The notes beneath the pieces were generated by a model that was not told where the DNA came from, did no database searches, and worked only from the letters and a program-made list of their open reading frames with translations. 17,588 nt of DNA. Source: Saccoglossus kowalevskii (taxonomy: Eukaryota; Hemichordata; Enteropneusta; Harrimaniidae). Below are positions 1-8,480 of this stretch, piece after piece; the first letter of the stretch is position 1, and every line of letters starts with the position of its first letter. Where the stretch lies: positions 186,854 to 204,441 of the forward strand of contig NW_003116462.1 in assembly GCF_000003605.2 (NCBI RefSeq), given 5' to 3'. The position numbers and the translations under genes are program-made.

Positions 1-107
1 ACTGACCGCAAAAGACGCTCATCGCGAAGTGTCTTGTTTTTTTAAATAAAATATAAGAAGACCAGACACCGGGACCACACAATACCAATGTACTTGTCAT
101 TATGAAC
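1..107. other. Non-coding, no feature seen
   Basis: Short sequence left of the family 1 element, presumably intron of ceramidase. No exon with family similarity is visible. Confidence 0.4.
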
Positions 108-444
108 TATCCTCGGGGGGCGGACATCCGGGCATTTTCACCGTCTGGCAACCGGAGGCGGTGAAAACATACATGTAGGCCCAAAACTCGCAGAAAACGG
201 TATTTTGGGATGATTGTTGAGACTCCTCTGAACAGTGTAACAAGATTAGCCCTACGTGTGTAACATATATAAATGTGGTTGTTCGGGATTACTTCAAAGT
301 TGAGTTTGTGTTGTTTTCTCGAATTTTCACCGACTCGACCGGCGTTCCACAGCAGCGCGCACAGAGCCCATAAAAATACTTGTACAGTGGTGCGCGTCGT
401 AGCAACGTGGAACGTCTTGTGACGTAGCTCCGCCCCCGAGGATA
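108..444 (+). mobile_element. Family 1 TIR element (MITE-like), long copy
   Basis: The left end TATCCTCGGGGGGCGGA (108-124) is the inverse of the right end TCCGCCCCCGAGGATA (429-444), apart from one extra G. The outer TA on each side could be a TA target duplication, as in Tc1/mariner-type insertions (inference). It is 337 bp, with no coding capacity. Internal inverted repeats include TTTTCACCG/CGGTGAAAA at about 136-168 and a 72-nt hairpin at 343-414. A second copy lies at 8895-9179 in the same orientation. This copy sits in the ceramidase intron, or just upstream of it. Confidence 0.8.
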
Positions 445-511
445 CATCTATGTTTGATTTAACATTAATGAATCCACCTCACTGCTAGTAGAGAACAATT
501 GTTTTGGTATG

Positions 512-722
512 TATTGTGGAATACTTTATTTTCGCTCAGAATTAATTGTCACTATTTTCACTGAAGGAATGATGCAGTGAAAATAAAATCCAGCGAATAT
601 ACCTTTTTTTCTATATTTTACATTCAACTTGTCAAAAATCTGTGAAAATATATTCCATAAAAACACCCAAAAAGTCTATTCAGCAAAAATTAATTCCAGC
701 TAAAATAAAATATTTCACAGTA
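512..722 (-). mobile_element. Family 2 TIR element (211 bp), copy 1
   Basis: Ends TATTGTGGAATACTTTATTT and, inverted, TACTGTGAAATATTTTATTT are terminal inverted repeats of about 25 bp starting with TA. The inside holds the hairpin ATTTTCACTG/CAGTGAAAAT around 554-581. The whole unit is the reverse complement of 17034-17245, at roughly 85-90% identity by eye. It has no open frame. It ends 29 bp before a ceramidase exon. Confidence 0.85.
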
Positions 723-751
723 TATGTAATTACCATCAATTTATTTTTTAG

Positions 752-864
752 GATCTACTGAAGGTAATTTTTTCTGGGATGCAGTGAGGGACTTCATCCA
801 TGATCCATCACAGGAACTTATTGACTGTCATCAACCTAAACCAATATTACTGCCAACTGGGGAG
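752..864 (+). CDS. ASAH2: Neutral ceramidase exon a
   Basis: The acceptor is a T-rich tract ending in TTTTTTAG and the donor is GTATGT at 865. The first two bases (GA) complete a Gly codon split with the missing upstream exon. It then encodes 37 residues, from STEGNFFWDAV to KPILLPTGE, which match the segment just before the HPWHPDIVD block of the family. It ends in phase 0. Confidence 0.93.
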
Positions 865-3800
865 GTATGTAGTGGTTTAGTTTTGACTCGCCAATAAAAT
901 GATTCAGTGTGTGAATATTGTTGTCGGTGTTCACAATATATTTACTCATTAAAGTAATTAATTATCGTAATTTGATTAATGACTTGAAGGAAGAAGCAAA
1001 TGTAACAATGCATGAATACATTTATCTTTATTTTTTGAATTCTCAAGTCGAGGGAAAGCTGGAACATTTTGTATTTAATTTAAACATTTTCACCACCAGA
1101 CTTTCATGCCTAATTATTCTGCATTTTTTCCCTATATTCTTCAATATTTTTGGAAATGAACTCTAATTTTGGAGCCAACAGACAAAATTTGAGTAAATTT
1201 TCAGTTTTTACTCAAAAAATTTGGCTTTTTTTGTCTTAATCTTCTGGAAGAAAATGCAGACTATAAATGTGAATTTGTAATAAAAAGAGGGAAATAGTGG
1301 TGAGAATGTTAAGCAAAATTTCATCTTTATGAATTTCATCGTATCAAATCATGAAAGCAGCATAAATATATCAGTTTAAAGCAACATCACAGAATGATCC
1401 AACTTCATTTAAAGAGTTATAAAAATATGAATTATCATAAGTAAATGGTCAAAATTTTCATTTTTGTACTGGTTTCTATGGTGAGATTATTTATTCATAT
1501 TTCAAAATGTTACTCGATGACATTGGCTGAAAAAGTCATAATATATTTTAAATGATATGAAATCTAACATTGTAAAACCATTTAAAAACATTTCCAGTGT
1601 GATACTGGTTTTCTATTTTGTAAAGTATGGGAGGTTATCTCCCATAATGCATTGTATATATATGAAGTTATATATGTTCAGTAGCGCAAAGTTTGAATTT
1701 GGCTCAAACTGACTTAAAATTTGGTTTTATTTGACTAAGGATTTGGATTTCAATGTTACAATAAAAAACTTTAATTACATTGAAGATGATTGTCACCAAT
1801 TTTGCATTCTCCCAGTGGAAAAAGATGCAGGTGTTTCGAAACTTTTTTAAATTAAGAAAAATTAAGGCAACAGAAATGTGAAAATATAGAAACTTTTCTT
1901 ATTAACAGCACACTCATTTTATAACTTTAAATTGACAGTTGAAGAAACCGTATCCATGGCATCCTGATATTGTGGATACACAGATATTTCAGATTGGTAG
2001 CTTGGCGATTGTAGCCGTACCTGGAGAATTTAGGTATGACATTCTTATAATTTGTACCACAGCAGGTGTAAAACTAGATTTGATATACATGAATGAGGAT
2101 AGCGCAATTAATGTATGCACTCAGACAGTACACAGGCATATGATATGATATTAATGATATGAAATTGCTAAGATCGTGTTAAGAGAGATCAAGTCAGACA
2201 TGTCTTGTTTTGACTAACCAAATGTTGTTCCTGTCTCTAAAGCCTGGCATCGCATCTATGTTCATGGTTTTCACAGCCTTGGTACAATCGACATGATGAC
2301 ATTAGAAATAAGTCGTGTTAATTGCTTTTAAAATCTCAACAAGATCTCATCGGCTATTTAGGAATAATTGTCATATTGCAGACGTATGTTATGAATGATG
2401 AAGAATTGAATGTATAATAACTGTGATATCAGCTGTGTATCACTGTCTTAACAAATATTTTGAGAAATTCATTCCACACCAAGAAACTGAACACATGTTG
2501 CAAGAAATTATATTTTGAAAGGATATTTAACATTTGTTAGTTTAATTTGTAATCAGTAAATCTACAAATCACATTGTATGTCAGCCATATCAAGTATTAC
2601 ACAGCATTAATGAGAACACTAGTATGCACAATAATTGTCACACTGTTCTTCAACCTGTCATACCATGGTATGTAAATCTGGCATTTCTTCTCATCATGCT
2701 GGCCCTCTTCATTGTAGTCATGCAGTGTCAGTGTTTGTTTTTTCGCTGATACAATATTAATACTGGATTTGCAATACTATAATGTTATCTCCAGTATTAC
2801 GCTGTAAATAACCACATTGCACAACATATACAAACATTATTACTGGTTATTATAGGTGTTTCCATTTGCATTCCTTTCAGCACTATGTCTGGCAGAAGAT
2901 TGAGGGATGGTGTAAAGAAGGTAAGTGTCATTTCTAAAACTGACTTATCGGTATATCACAAATATATTGATGCATTGTCATATGTCTTTACATACAGGAT
3001 CAGTATATTATGTCACCATGCATATACACTATACGTGATACCATGGAGGTATGGTGATACTAAATATATATCATTTCTATAGGTATTAATAGACAATGGC
3101 TGGCCATCAGATACACATGTGGTCATTGCAGGATTATCTAATGTTTATACACATTACATCACAACATTTGAAGAATACCAGGTAAGTATTTTCAAGTTTA
3201 CTTCATCTTGACAATTTAATTTGTTCTTTTTTTAGCCTACTCCATAACCTCCATTAATAACCTCCCTTGGTGATGGTTGTATTCTCTCAACTTAATTAGT
3301 TTGTTGAACCAATTATCACTGAAACTGTTTGCACATCATTCTCATAAACATGTGTGTATTCAAGCTAAGCTCGTATGTACCTGACCAGTATACCTAGACA
3401 AACTTGGCACCTTATCCCACTGATCATCATTCTACCATGTAAGTGATTGAAACTTTACCCCAGGTAATGTTTGCATGCACCAATACAGTATTTGCTCATT
3501 TACTAGTGCATAAATGACATCTATTGACACTTTACCCCAGGTAATGTTTGCATGCACCAATACAGTATTTGCTCATTTACTAGTGCATAAATGACATCTA
3601 TTGACACTTTACCCCGGGTAATGTTTGCATGCACCAATACAGTATTTGCTCATTTGCCAGTGCATAAATGACATCTATTGACACTTTACCCCAGGTAATG
3701 TTTGCATGAACCATTACAGTATTTGCCAGTGCATAAATGACATCTATTGACACTTTACCCCAGGTAATGTTTGCATGCACCAATACAGTATTTGCTCATT

Positions 3801-6800
3801 TACTAATGCATAAATGATGTAAATGACGTATTGACTAATGACTGTTTTTAATGAGTATGCAATAAATTCAATAAATGGTGGTCTATATTTGTTATATTGT
3901 TGATGTGTTTCCAATACATACTGTAGTTAGATAATGTCGTTCCCTGTCGACTTAGCTAGTTGAGTGGAGCTTATCATATGAGTGATTGTCTGAAGTCATT
4001 CGTTGTTCATGTCAACTTTTTACTTTTTCCACTTCTTCTTGAAAGCTACAATTCTTATTGCTTTGTTACTTGGTGTATATGTACCTTGAGCAGACCTCTC
4101 TTAGATCTGTCCATTTTGTGATGATATCTTCAATTCTCTAATTTTAGTGAATATTTTTGCCATTTTTTGTAAAATGTGATATTTTCGACTTCTTGTTAAA
4201 AAATGCAAGTTTAATTGCTTTGATATTACATATATGTACCTCAGGCAGACCTCTCTCAGATTTGTTCATTTTGTAATGATATCTTCATTTCTTTAATTAA
4301 AATGTGCATTGCTAACAGCAGAGCTAACTCATCTGAGAGACTGCTTGTTAAATTGTGTAATAAAATTACATTATTGCAGTGATGAAGCATCTGCACATGT
4401 GTATATTTGAATGTAGATTGTCTTTATTTACTAACATTGATATTTCTACTTTAGGTACAACGTTATGAAGGTGCTTCTACTATATATGGCCCCCATACTC
4501 TGAGTGCCTATAAACAACAGTTTGAAATTCTTGCAGCAGCTTTAGCAAAGGTATTTTTAATTTAACAGTGAAATCTATCTCGCAGAACTGAGAAGATTTT
4601 TCAGTTTATAGGGAAAGAAAACTTTTCAAGTCTACACAGACAGAAATTGATTTTTTTAGCTCCGCTGTCGACAAAGTCGAGCAGAGCTTATAGTATTACT
4701 GATTGTCCGTCGTTGCCGTCGTCACCGTCAATTTTACATTTTCGACTTCTTCTTAAAAACCTAAAACTGTATAGCTGTGAAACTTTCTAGGAAGGTACCT
4801 TGGGTGCTTCTCTCTCAGATTTGTTCATTTCGGGTGGATATGTTCAATTGTCTTATTTATAGCAAATTTTGTCATTTTTGATCAAAAATGCTATTTTCGA
4901 CTTCTTCTTGAAAACCGCTGGCCCAAATGCTTACTTTGTACTTGGTATGTAGGTATCTTCATGTACCTTACTCAGATTTGTTTATTTCGTGATGATATCT
5001 TCATTTCTCTAATTTTGATGAATATTTTTGTCATTTTTGGTAAAAAATTATATTTTCGACTTCTCCTTGAAAACTGCTTTGATATTGTATATGTAGGTGT
5101 ATCAGGTGAATCTCTGTCAGATTTGGTAATTTCATGACGATATCTTCAAATCTCTAATTTTAGTGAATATTTGTGTAATTTTTCATAAAAATGTTATTTT
5201 CAACTTCTTGTTGAAAACCTCCAACCTGATTGCTTTGTAAATTTATTTGTAGGTACCTTGGGTGGATCTCAGTCAGATTTGTTAATTTCATGACTATATC
5301 TTCAATTCTATATTTTTAGCAAATATTTTCGTCATTTTTCATCAAAAAAATTTTTTTGACTTGTCCTTCAAAACCAGTAGTCCAAATTCTTTGATTTCTC
5401 TATTAGATTTGTCCATTTCGTAAAGATATCTTCAATTCTCTACATTTAGTGAAATATTCTTTGCAACAAAATCAAGAAAGTTGGTGTCTTGCGATATTAA
5501 AGCAGCTAGCATTAATTTTAAATTGACTCTTAGTCATTGCTTTCAGAGCATGCATCACAAACAGAGGAGCTATATCAGCCAACAGGCTGCTAGTTTTAAA
5601 TATTCAAAAGATTTGAATATTTTTTGTCAAAACTAAGGAATAACACATCAAAATGATTGTAGTGATTAATATGCAAGTCACAGCAATTATTTTTTCCTCA
5701 CAAATGCTGACAAATTAAACCTTTTACAGTAGCAAGGATTTATATGATAAGGGTATGTAACTGTATGTGATATCTATGTACAGTGATATGTGATCAATAT
5801 AAAACAATCTTGAGAGTTCCATGCACACATCAATTGAATTAATGTATTTAAACCAAAGGTGATGTGAACAGAAATAAACTAGATTATCACCGTATTCCAA
5901 AATGAGCATAATACCTGCTTTCCATATACTGTGGCCCCTCACTAAGTCAAGGGTTGTAACTTATTGAGGGATCTCATGAAAAGGGGGTTTATGCATTGAA
6001 AATGGATAAAAAGCACATATATGTATACTCGCATGGGTTTATTTATAGTATGTTTTCTTTATTAAACAACATATATAGAGCTTTATCAATGGGAACCTCA
6101 GTATCTCAGCCAGTAGGTGTTAAATTGTCTCCTCCAGGATGCAATGAAACAGCAGTTCTTTTTCTTTAAAACTTCTGGCAAAACACAATCACTGAATTTT
6201 TGGGAACCATCCTCAACTTAGCCGAAACCATGACTTACTTAGGTGCGACTTACTGTAATTAACATAAGCTAGCATATACCAAACCCCTTATAAATTTTGT
6301 CTACATGCGTAATATAAAGTAAAAGTTGTTCTGTAGTTTGATTATATGCTTTTAAAATATTGACTCAGTAACACTTGACAGGATAAAGTACATGTACGTA
6401 GTCCTGATTTGATCTTTCATAACTTTACTTTGTTAGGATACAACAGTAGATCCAGGACCCGCTCCACCTTTTATGTTACAAGAACAGATATCGCTGCTTC
6501 CTCCTGTATTTTTTGACAGACCACCACTTCTCAAAAATTTTGGAGATGTGTTAAGTGATGTACTACCAGTGTATACAAAGGTATGTTAGAATGAAAAATC
6601 TATAAAAGGCCATGATAAACTTGTTATTGCGCCTTGCGAATCGAGTACACAAGATAATCACAGATGTTTTCAGTGGAACATTTCTCACAACGAGCTAAAA
6701 AGTGTAAAAATAATGTTGTTTATTTGACATATTTTAATTAGATGTCTTGACCACTATACCCAACTTCTGGAGGCTCTTATTCCTTAGACAAACATGCATA

Positions 6801-7989
6801 TAATGTATCTGGTTTAAGATGAACAAAACCTCCGAACTTAATTTAACTTCATATTAATTTCTCCTTACCAATCCACAACTTCAGCATATGATGTCAGGGT
6901 GTATATATTGGGCAGACTTACAAGGTGTGAATAAAACTGTAAATTGACACGTTGCATCTTAATATTTTTAAGTAAATGAAACATTATTGGCAGGGTGATA
7001 CTGATTTGTTTTTCAAGTTAGTTTTTCACTAATCTCACCAACTATTATTAAAAATTATTACCACTTTATGGATGACCTTTTTGTATTTTATAATTTTTCT
7101 TTCTTTTCAGAATTCTAATGTCAATGTTACATTTGTTACTGCTAATCCAAGGAACAGTCCACATGTAAGGATTTTAAATATAAAGTCTGTCTTCTTTTAA
7201 TAAAACATACCCCTTGTGACAGACTTTTCTTATTCTTTTGTTTTTATAATTAAAGAAATCTGATCATATAATATGTGCAATTTATTGACAGCTGGAAGAC
7301 ACTTATCTGAGTGTTCAATTCAAGGAGAATGATAGTCAGTGGCAAGAAGTTTATAATGATGCTGATTGGTGTACTCGGTAAGTGACAGTGATGCTGATTG
7401 GTGTACTTGGTAAGTTATAATGATGCTGATTGGTTTACTTGGTAAGTGACAGTGATGCTGATTGGTGTACTTGGTAAGTTATAGTGATGCTGAACTCGGT
7501 AAGTTACAATGATGCTGATTGGTGTACTCGGTAAGTGACAGTGATACTGATTGATGTACTTGGTAAGTGACCTGTTATGCTGATTGGTGTACTCGGTAAG
7601 TAACAGTGATGCTGATTGGTGTGATTGGCGAACTTGGTAAGTTACAATAATGCTGATTGGTTTACTTGTTAAGTTACAGATATGTTAATTGGTGTACTTG
7701 GTTAGTGACAATGATAATTTGCATATTTGGCAAAGTGAGTCACACTGATTGGTGTACTGGGTAAGTGACAGTCACACTGATTGGTGTAACTTTTTTTTTT
7801 CATTTTCATAGCTATGAATGGATTCGTAAAAACATTTTGCTTGGTGAAAGTGATGCAACTATTTACTGGGATATACCAAGTAACGCAAAACCAGGATCCT
7901 ATCGGATTCAACACTCTGCTTATGCAAAACATGTTCTGGGAGGAATTAAGCAGTTTCTTGGAACTTCCTCTGTATTTGAAGTTAAATAG
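752..7989 (+). CDS. ASAH2: Neutral ceramidase, C-terminal part (nine exons, 5' end outside window)
   Basis: Joined exons 752-864, 1939-2033, 2881-2920, 3083-3181, 4455-4550, 6437-6580, 7111-7164, 7292-7377 and 7812-7989 give one open frame of 300 complete residues plus a stop. All introns are GT-AG. The product matches neutral ceramidase (family knowledge), an ecto- or secreted Zn enzyme that hydrolyses ceramide to sphingosine and fatty acid. Family signatures seen are KPILLPTGE, PWHPDIVD, a PGEF/TMSGRR block, NVYTHYITTFEEYQ, QRYEGASTIYGPHTLSAY and a C-terminal beta-rich domain with W.IP....PG.YRI. The Glu of PGEF (2026-2028) and the second Tyr of YTHY (3155-3157) align with the Glu and Tyr zinc ligands of the family, judged from memory of the human protein. 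NVT and NDS sequons fit a secretory-pathway protein. The family is about 700-800 residues, so the signal peptide, the zinc His residues and the catalytic Ser lie upstream of the window. No frameshift or lost signature is seen. Confidence 0.95.
865..1938 (+). other. Ceramidase intron
   Basis: GTATGT...ACAG. AT-rich. It contains only the small hairpin at 1626-1646 and a meaningless 82-codon open frame (918-1166). Confidence 0.85.
1626..1646. repeat. Short perfect hairpin
   Basis: TATGGGAG and CTCCCATA form an 8-bp stem around GTTAT. It lies within ceramidase intron 865-1938. Confidence 0.6.
1939..2033 (+). CDS. ASAH2: Neutral ceramidase exon b (PWHPDIVD...PGEF)
   Basis: The acceptor is TTGACAG and the donor GTATGA. 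It encodes 31 residues (LKKPYPWHPDIVDTQIFQIG through AVPGEF) plus two bases of a Ser codon finished in the next exon. The frame happens to stay open into the intron up to about 2148, but that extension has no family similarity. The Glu of PGEF is the expected metal ligand. Confidence 0.95.
2034..2880 (+). other. Ceramidase intron
   Basis: GTATGA...CAG. I see no repeat or gene in it. Confidence 0.85.
2881..2920 (+). CDS. ASAH2: Neutral ceramidase exon c (40-nt microexon, TMSGRR)
   Basis: The acceptor is CATTCCTTTCAG and the donor GTAAGT. It is only 40 nt: one base completes a Ser codon, then TMSGRRLRDGVKK. The TMSGRR motif is strongly conserved in neutral ceramidases and follows the metal-binding PGEF. 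The entry phase is 2 and the exit phase is 0, so skipping this exon would break the frame. Confidence 0.93.
3083..3181 (+). CDS. ASAH2: Neutral ceramidase exon d (NVYTHYITTFEEYQ)
   Basis: The acceptor is TTTCTATAG and the donor GTAAGT. Its 33 codons are in phase 0 at both ends. They include VVIAGLSNVYTHYITTFEEY, a core signature of the family that carries the Tyr metal ligand. Confidence 0.95.
3446..3818 (+). repeat. 77-bp tandem repeat, five units
   Basis: The anchor GGTAATGTTTGCATG recurs with GTAATG at 3464, 3541, 3618, 3695 and 3764. Spacings are 77, 77, 77 and 69 (the last interval lost 8 bp, GCTCATTT). Units differ at only a few positions. The unit length is not a multiple of three, so an open frame through it on the - strand has no meaning. 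It lies in the intron 3182-4454 of ceramidase. Confidence 0.95.
3938..4349 (+). repeat. Dispersed repeat, copy A (two subunits)
   Basis: The head (TGTCGACTTAGCTAG..GAGCTTATCATATGAGTGAT) is followed by two about 157-bp subunits. Each runs from TTC(C/G)ACTTCTTCTTG-like sequence through CAGATTTGTTCATTTTGT and GATATCTTCAATTCTCTAA to TTTTTG-rich sequence. It ends near AGCTAACTCATCTGAGAGAC. It shares head and subunits with 4657-5470 and 14259-14480. The family was not identified. Confidence 0.7.
4455..4550 (+). CDS. ASAH2: Neutral ceramidase exon e (QRYEGASTIYGPHTLSAY)
   Basis: The acceptor is TCTACTTTAG and the donor GTATTT. Its 32 codons are in phase 0 at both ends and encode QRYEGASTIYGPHTLSAYKQ and an Ala-rich helix end. 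It is the last exon of the conserved catalytic domain. Confidence 0.95.
4657..5470 (+). repeat. Dispersed repeat, copy B (five subunits)
   Basis: The head TAGCTCCGCTGTCGACAAAG is followed by a CCGTCGT-rich stretch. Then come subunits starting with TTCGACTTCT-like sequence at 4741, 4896, 5055, 5199 and 5356 (steps 155, 159, 144, 157). The right border is unclear and may reach about 5560. It lies in the ceramidase intron 4551-6436. Confidence 0.7.
5927..6257. mobile_element. Imperfect TIR element, about 331 bp
   Basis: The left end (TACTGTGG..CCTCACTAAGTCAAGGGTTGT..CTTATTGAGGG) matches, when inverted, the right end (CCTCAACTTAGCCGAAACCATGACTTACTTAGG..TACTGTA) with gaps. It resembles a decayed short inverted-repeat transposon with TA-TACTGT-like ends. 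It has no coding content. It lies in the intron before ceramidase exon 6437. Confidence 0.5.
6437..6580 (+). CDS. ASAH2: Neutral ceramidase exon f (linker to C-terminal domain)
   Basis: The acceptor is TTTGTTAG and the donor GTATGT. Its 48 codons are in phase 0. It encodes the GPAPPF linker and the DRPPLLKNFGDVLSDVLPVY stretch, which matches the boundary region where the C-terminal ceramidase domain begins (family knowledge). Confidence 0.93.
6581..7110 (+). other. Ceramidase intron
   Basis: GTATGT...TTTTCAG. I see no repeat or gene in it. Confidence 0.85.
7111..7164 (+). CDS. ASAH2: Neutral ceramidase exon g (NVTFVTANPRNS)
   Basis: The acceptor is TTCTTTTCAG and the donor GTAAGG. Its 18 codons are in phase 0 and encode NSNVNVTFVTANPRNSPH, a strand of the C-terminal beta domain with an NVT glycosylation sequon. 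Confidence 0.92.
7292..7377 (+). CDS. ASAH2: Neutral ceramidase exon h (donor end copied as a minisatellite)
   Basis: The acceptor is TTTATTGACAG and the donor GTAAGT at 7378. It encodes 28 residues (LEDTYLSVQF through NDADWCT) plus CG of an Arg codon finished by the last exon, giving TRYEW, equivalent to the TRFYW of the family. The last 32 nt (7346-7377) are the unit repeated through the following intron. The next in-frame codon after the exon end is TAA at 7379-7381. Confidence 0.92.
7346..7790 (+). repeat. About 32-bp minisatellite made of exon end plus 5' splice site
   Basis: The unit is about GTAAGTGACAGTGATGCTGA followed by TTGGTGTACTTG. Donor-equivalent positions are 7378 (real), 7410, 7442, 7474, 7499, 7531, 7563, 7596, 7637, about 7668, 7701, 7730 and 7761, with a truncated last unit. 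The usual step is 32. Exceptions are one of 25 (7 bp lost), one of 33 and one of 41. Ten read GTAAGT exactly. The others read GTTAAG, GTTAGT and GCAAAG. The exonic stretch 7346-7377 is itself one unit, sharing TTATAATGATGCTGATTGGT with the array. Confidence 0.95.
7812..7989 (+). CDS. ASAH2: Neutral ceramidase last exon and stop
   Basis: The acceptor is CATTTTCATAG. One base completes Arg, then 58 residues run to TAG at 7987-7989. The sequence ATIYWDIPSNAKPGSYRIQH and the end GTSSVFEV match the C-terminus of the family (ATVEW.IP...PG.YRIR, and GTSPAFEV). Other frames open here on both strands are shadows. Confidence 0.95.
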
Positions 7990-8480
7990 TGTTATGAAAA
8001 CAGAATACATGTAGAATGATGATGGCGACGACATCACAAATGTACACAATTGTGGGAATGTTTTTAAGATATGACTCGATCAATGTGATATAATTTACTC
8101 GTATACATTAACAGAAAATAGTGTTTCAGAACTTCCTGAAATTTAATTCGCAGCAGTATTTGTGCGTGAAATTTTATTTTTAAGCAAAATGATCTTGTAT
8201 TTGAAGATGTTTACTTGTCATATTGCGAGTGCAATACATTTCATATGTTCTAAGAATTGTAGATTTTATACATTTTTAATGACTTGAATGTAGATCATGT
8301 TTTCTATCATAAATTAAATTTAAAATAATTTGCAAATTTTGAGTGTGAAAGTGATTTTGTGCCAAGATGAACTCCATCAAAATATGCATGATGAGATAAA
8401 CCAAGCTCTCTATTTTGAAACAATCATGCTCACAGACCACAGACCTATGCACCAAAAATAAATTGTGTCGGAACATTCTC
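7990..8480 (+). other. Putative 3' UTR of neutral ceramidase
   Basis: AT-rich sequence after the stop with no coding signature. The first good AATAAA is at 8457-8462, so the transcript probably ends near 8475-8485. ATTAAA-type sequences near 8310 are weaker alternatives. The end point is inferred from the signal only. Confidence 0.5.
8457..8462 (+). terminator. Candidate poly(A) signal AATAAA, ceramidase
   Basis: A canonical hexamer about 470 nt after the stop codon, the first one downstream on the + strand. There is no transcript evidence. Confidence 0.45.

Larger units (their letters stand above)
3182..4454 (+). other. Ceramidase intron with 77-bp array and dispersed repeat A
   Basis: GTAAGT...TTTAG. 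Apart from the array at 3446-3818 and the repeat at 3938-4349, nothing was recognised. Confidence 0.85.
4551..6436 (+). other. Ceramidase intron with dispersed repeat B and TIR element
   Basis: GTATTT...TTAG, the longest intron of the visible gene. 5471-5926 is AT-rich and unassigned, and may include the tail of repeat B. 6258-6436 shows nothing. Confidence 0.85.

Noticed and set aside
1-751. A promoter or first exon of ceramidase at the window start
   Set aside because: The first visible exon matches the middle of the enzyme and starts in phase 1, so the gene starts upstream. The region is filled by two TIR elements.
918-1166. An 82-codon + strand open frame
   Set aside because: AT-rich translation (many I, L, F, N, Y) within a ceramidase intron, with no pattern of a known family.
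1939-2148. A 69-codon open frame starting at an internal ATG
   Set aside because: Its first 31 residues are the real ceramidase exon. The rest is intron after GTATGA at 2034.
3598-3783. A 61-codon - strand open frame with repeated peptide MVHANITWGKVSI
   Set aside because: It is a by-product of the 77-bp tandem repeat. The unit is not a multiple of three and the peptide repeats only because of the 8-bp deletion.
3446-7790. CRISPR-like regular repeats (77-bp and 32-bp arrays)
   Set aside because: The units are similar along their whole length with no unique spacers, and they lie in introns of a eukaryotic gene. They are minisatellites.
7702-8049. A 115-codon - strand open frame opposite the last ceramidase exon
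   Set aside because: Antisense shadow of a well-supported coding exon and of the splice-site minisatellite.
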